Source: Clostridia bacterium (GTDB taxonomy: Bacteria; Bacillota; Clostridia; Lachnospirales; Anaerotignaceae). Taken from it: a stretch of 64,000 nucleotides of DNA. Where the stretch lies: NCBI GenBank assembly GCA_009929735.1, contig RZZU01000004.1, positions 49,034 to 113,033 of the forward strand, written 5' to 3'. The translations under genes were made by a program, and so were the position numbers. This document shows, piece after piece, positions 63,905 to 64,000 of the stretch (within the stretch, counting starts at the first letter, position 1; the number at the start of each line of letters is the position of its first letter). Below the pieces are notes generated by a model. It did not search any database and was not told where the DNA came from. It was given only the letters and a program-made list of their open reading frames with translations.

Positions 63905-64000
63905 AGGGGGTGCGGACATAAAGTTGGACACTAACGAAACTCTGAAAGGAGTACGAACGAGTGTATACGAAGTATCAAAGAAAAAAAGCATTGCAACTTT
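63905..64000 (+). mobile_element. Left end of an IS3-like insertion element
   Basis: From about 63907 the sequence GGGGGTGCGGACATAAAGTTGGACACTAA resembles the terminal inverted repeat of IS3-family (IS150-like) elements, and a transposase-like frame begins within 55 bases. The right end and flanking duplication are outside the window. Confidence 0.6.
63961..64000 (+). CDS. IS3-like transposase OrfA, start only
   Basis: GTG at 63961 follows AAAGGAG (nine bases) and opens a frame VYTKYQRKKALQL that runs off the edge. Such a basic start precedes the helix-turn-helix in IS150-type OrfA proteins. Only 13 residues are visible, so the assignment rests on the adjacent terminal repeat. Confidence 0.5.
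   Translation, partial: MYTKYQRKKALQL

Noticed and set aside
1..64000. CRISPR arrays, rRNA and tRNA genes
   Set aside because: Looked for by eye: no regularly spaced repeats, no TGGTTCRA-type T-arm with cloverleaf, and no rRNA sequence recognised.

Overview
The window is a 64 kb piece of a low-GC Gram-positive chromosome, almost certainly an anaerobic Clostridia member and possibly Lachnospirales-like; the rank below class is inference. The signs are a complete S10-spc-alpha ribosomal cluster followed by ecfA1-ecfA2-ecfT-truA-rplM-rpsI, a pta-ackA acetate pathway, RNase J, the ireB-ruvX-DUF1292 trio, YlbJ (a sporulation membrane protein), TmcAL, PFL/UPF0210 with an ACT protein, and a DUF2325-DUF3793-flavodoxin operon. 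Start regions carry strong AGGAGG-type ribosome binding sites, and most genes lie on the minus strand.

Layout. 1-4 kb: RNase HII running off the left edge (with what looks like a fused YraN start), an MFS transporter with a structured leader, a DUF1622 membrane protein and two copies of a diverged 146 bp repeat. 4-13.5 kb: RNase J, an unassigned multi-hairpin RNA region, DUF1292, RuvX, IreB, MtaB, a Cof-type phosphatase, two unknown proteins, MTA/SAH nucleosidase, then a plus-strand trio (class I amidotransferase, MscS channel, DUF951). 13.5-15.2 kb: a decayed secreted-protein gene and debris. 15.2-20.6 kb: yceD-rpmF-plsX, pta-ackA and a CheA-like kinase without a CheW domain. 21-25.2 kb: tmcAL, ylbJ, a coiled-coil protein, coaD and rsmD. 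25.2-27.2 kb: debris and an Rh-type ammonium transporter. 27.8-49.1 kb: the translation block. 49.9-61.6 kb: PFL/ACT, thpR, fsa-tkt, thrC, an RsmF-type methyltransferase, a flavin reductase, a phosphoesterase, a small alarmone synthetase and a GNAT enzyme. 61.7-64 kb: DUF2325-DUF3793-flavodoxin, panD and the start of an IS3-like element.

How it works together: most of the content is core translation, tRNA modification, acetate/acetyl-CoA, pantothenate/CoA (panD, coaD), pentose phosphate (fsa, tkt) and phospholipid (plsX) metabolism. The accessory content sits in gaps: the RNA-like region at 5.8-6.1 kb, the paired repeats, the hairpin array at 59.2-59.5 kb, decayed genes at 13.9-14.9 and 25.2-25.9 kb, and the insertion element at the right edge. 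No rRNA, tRNA or CRISPR array was recognised.
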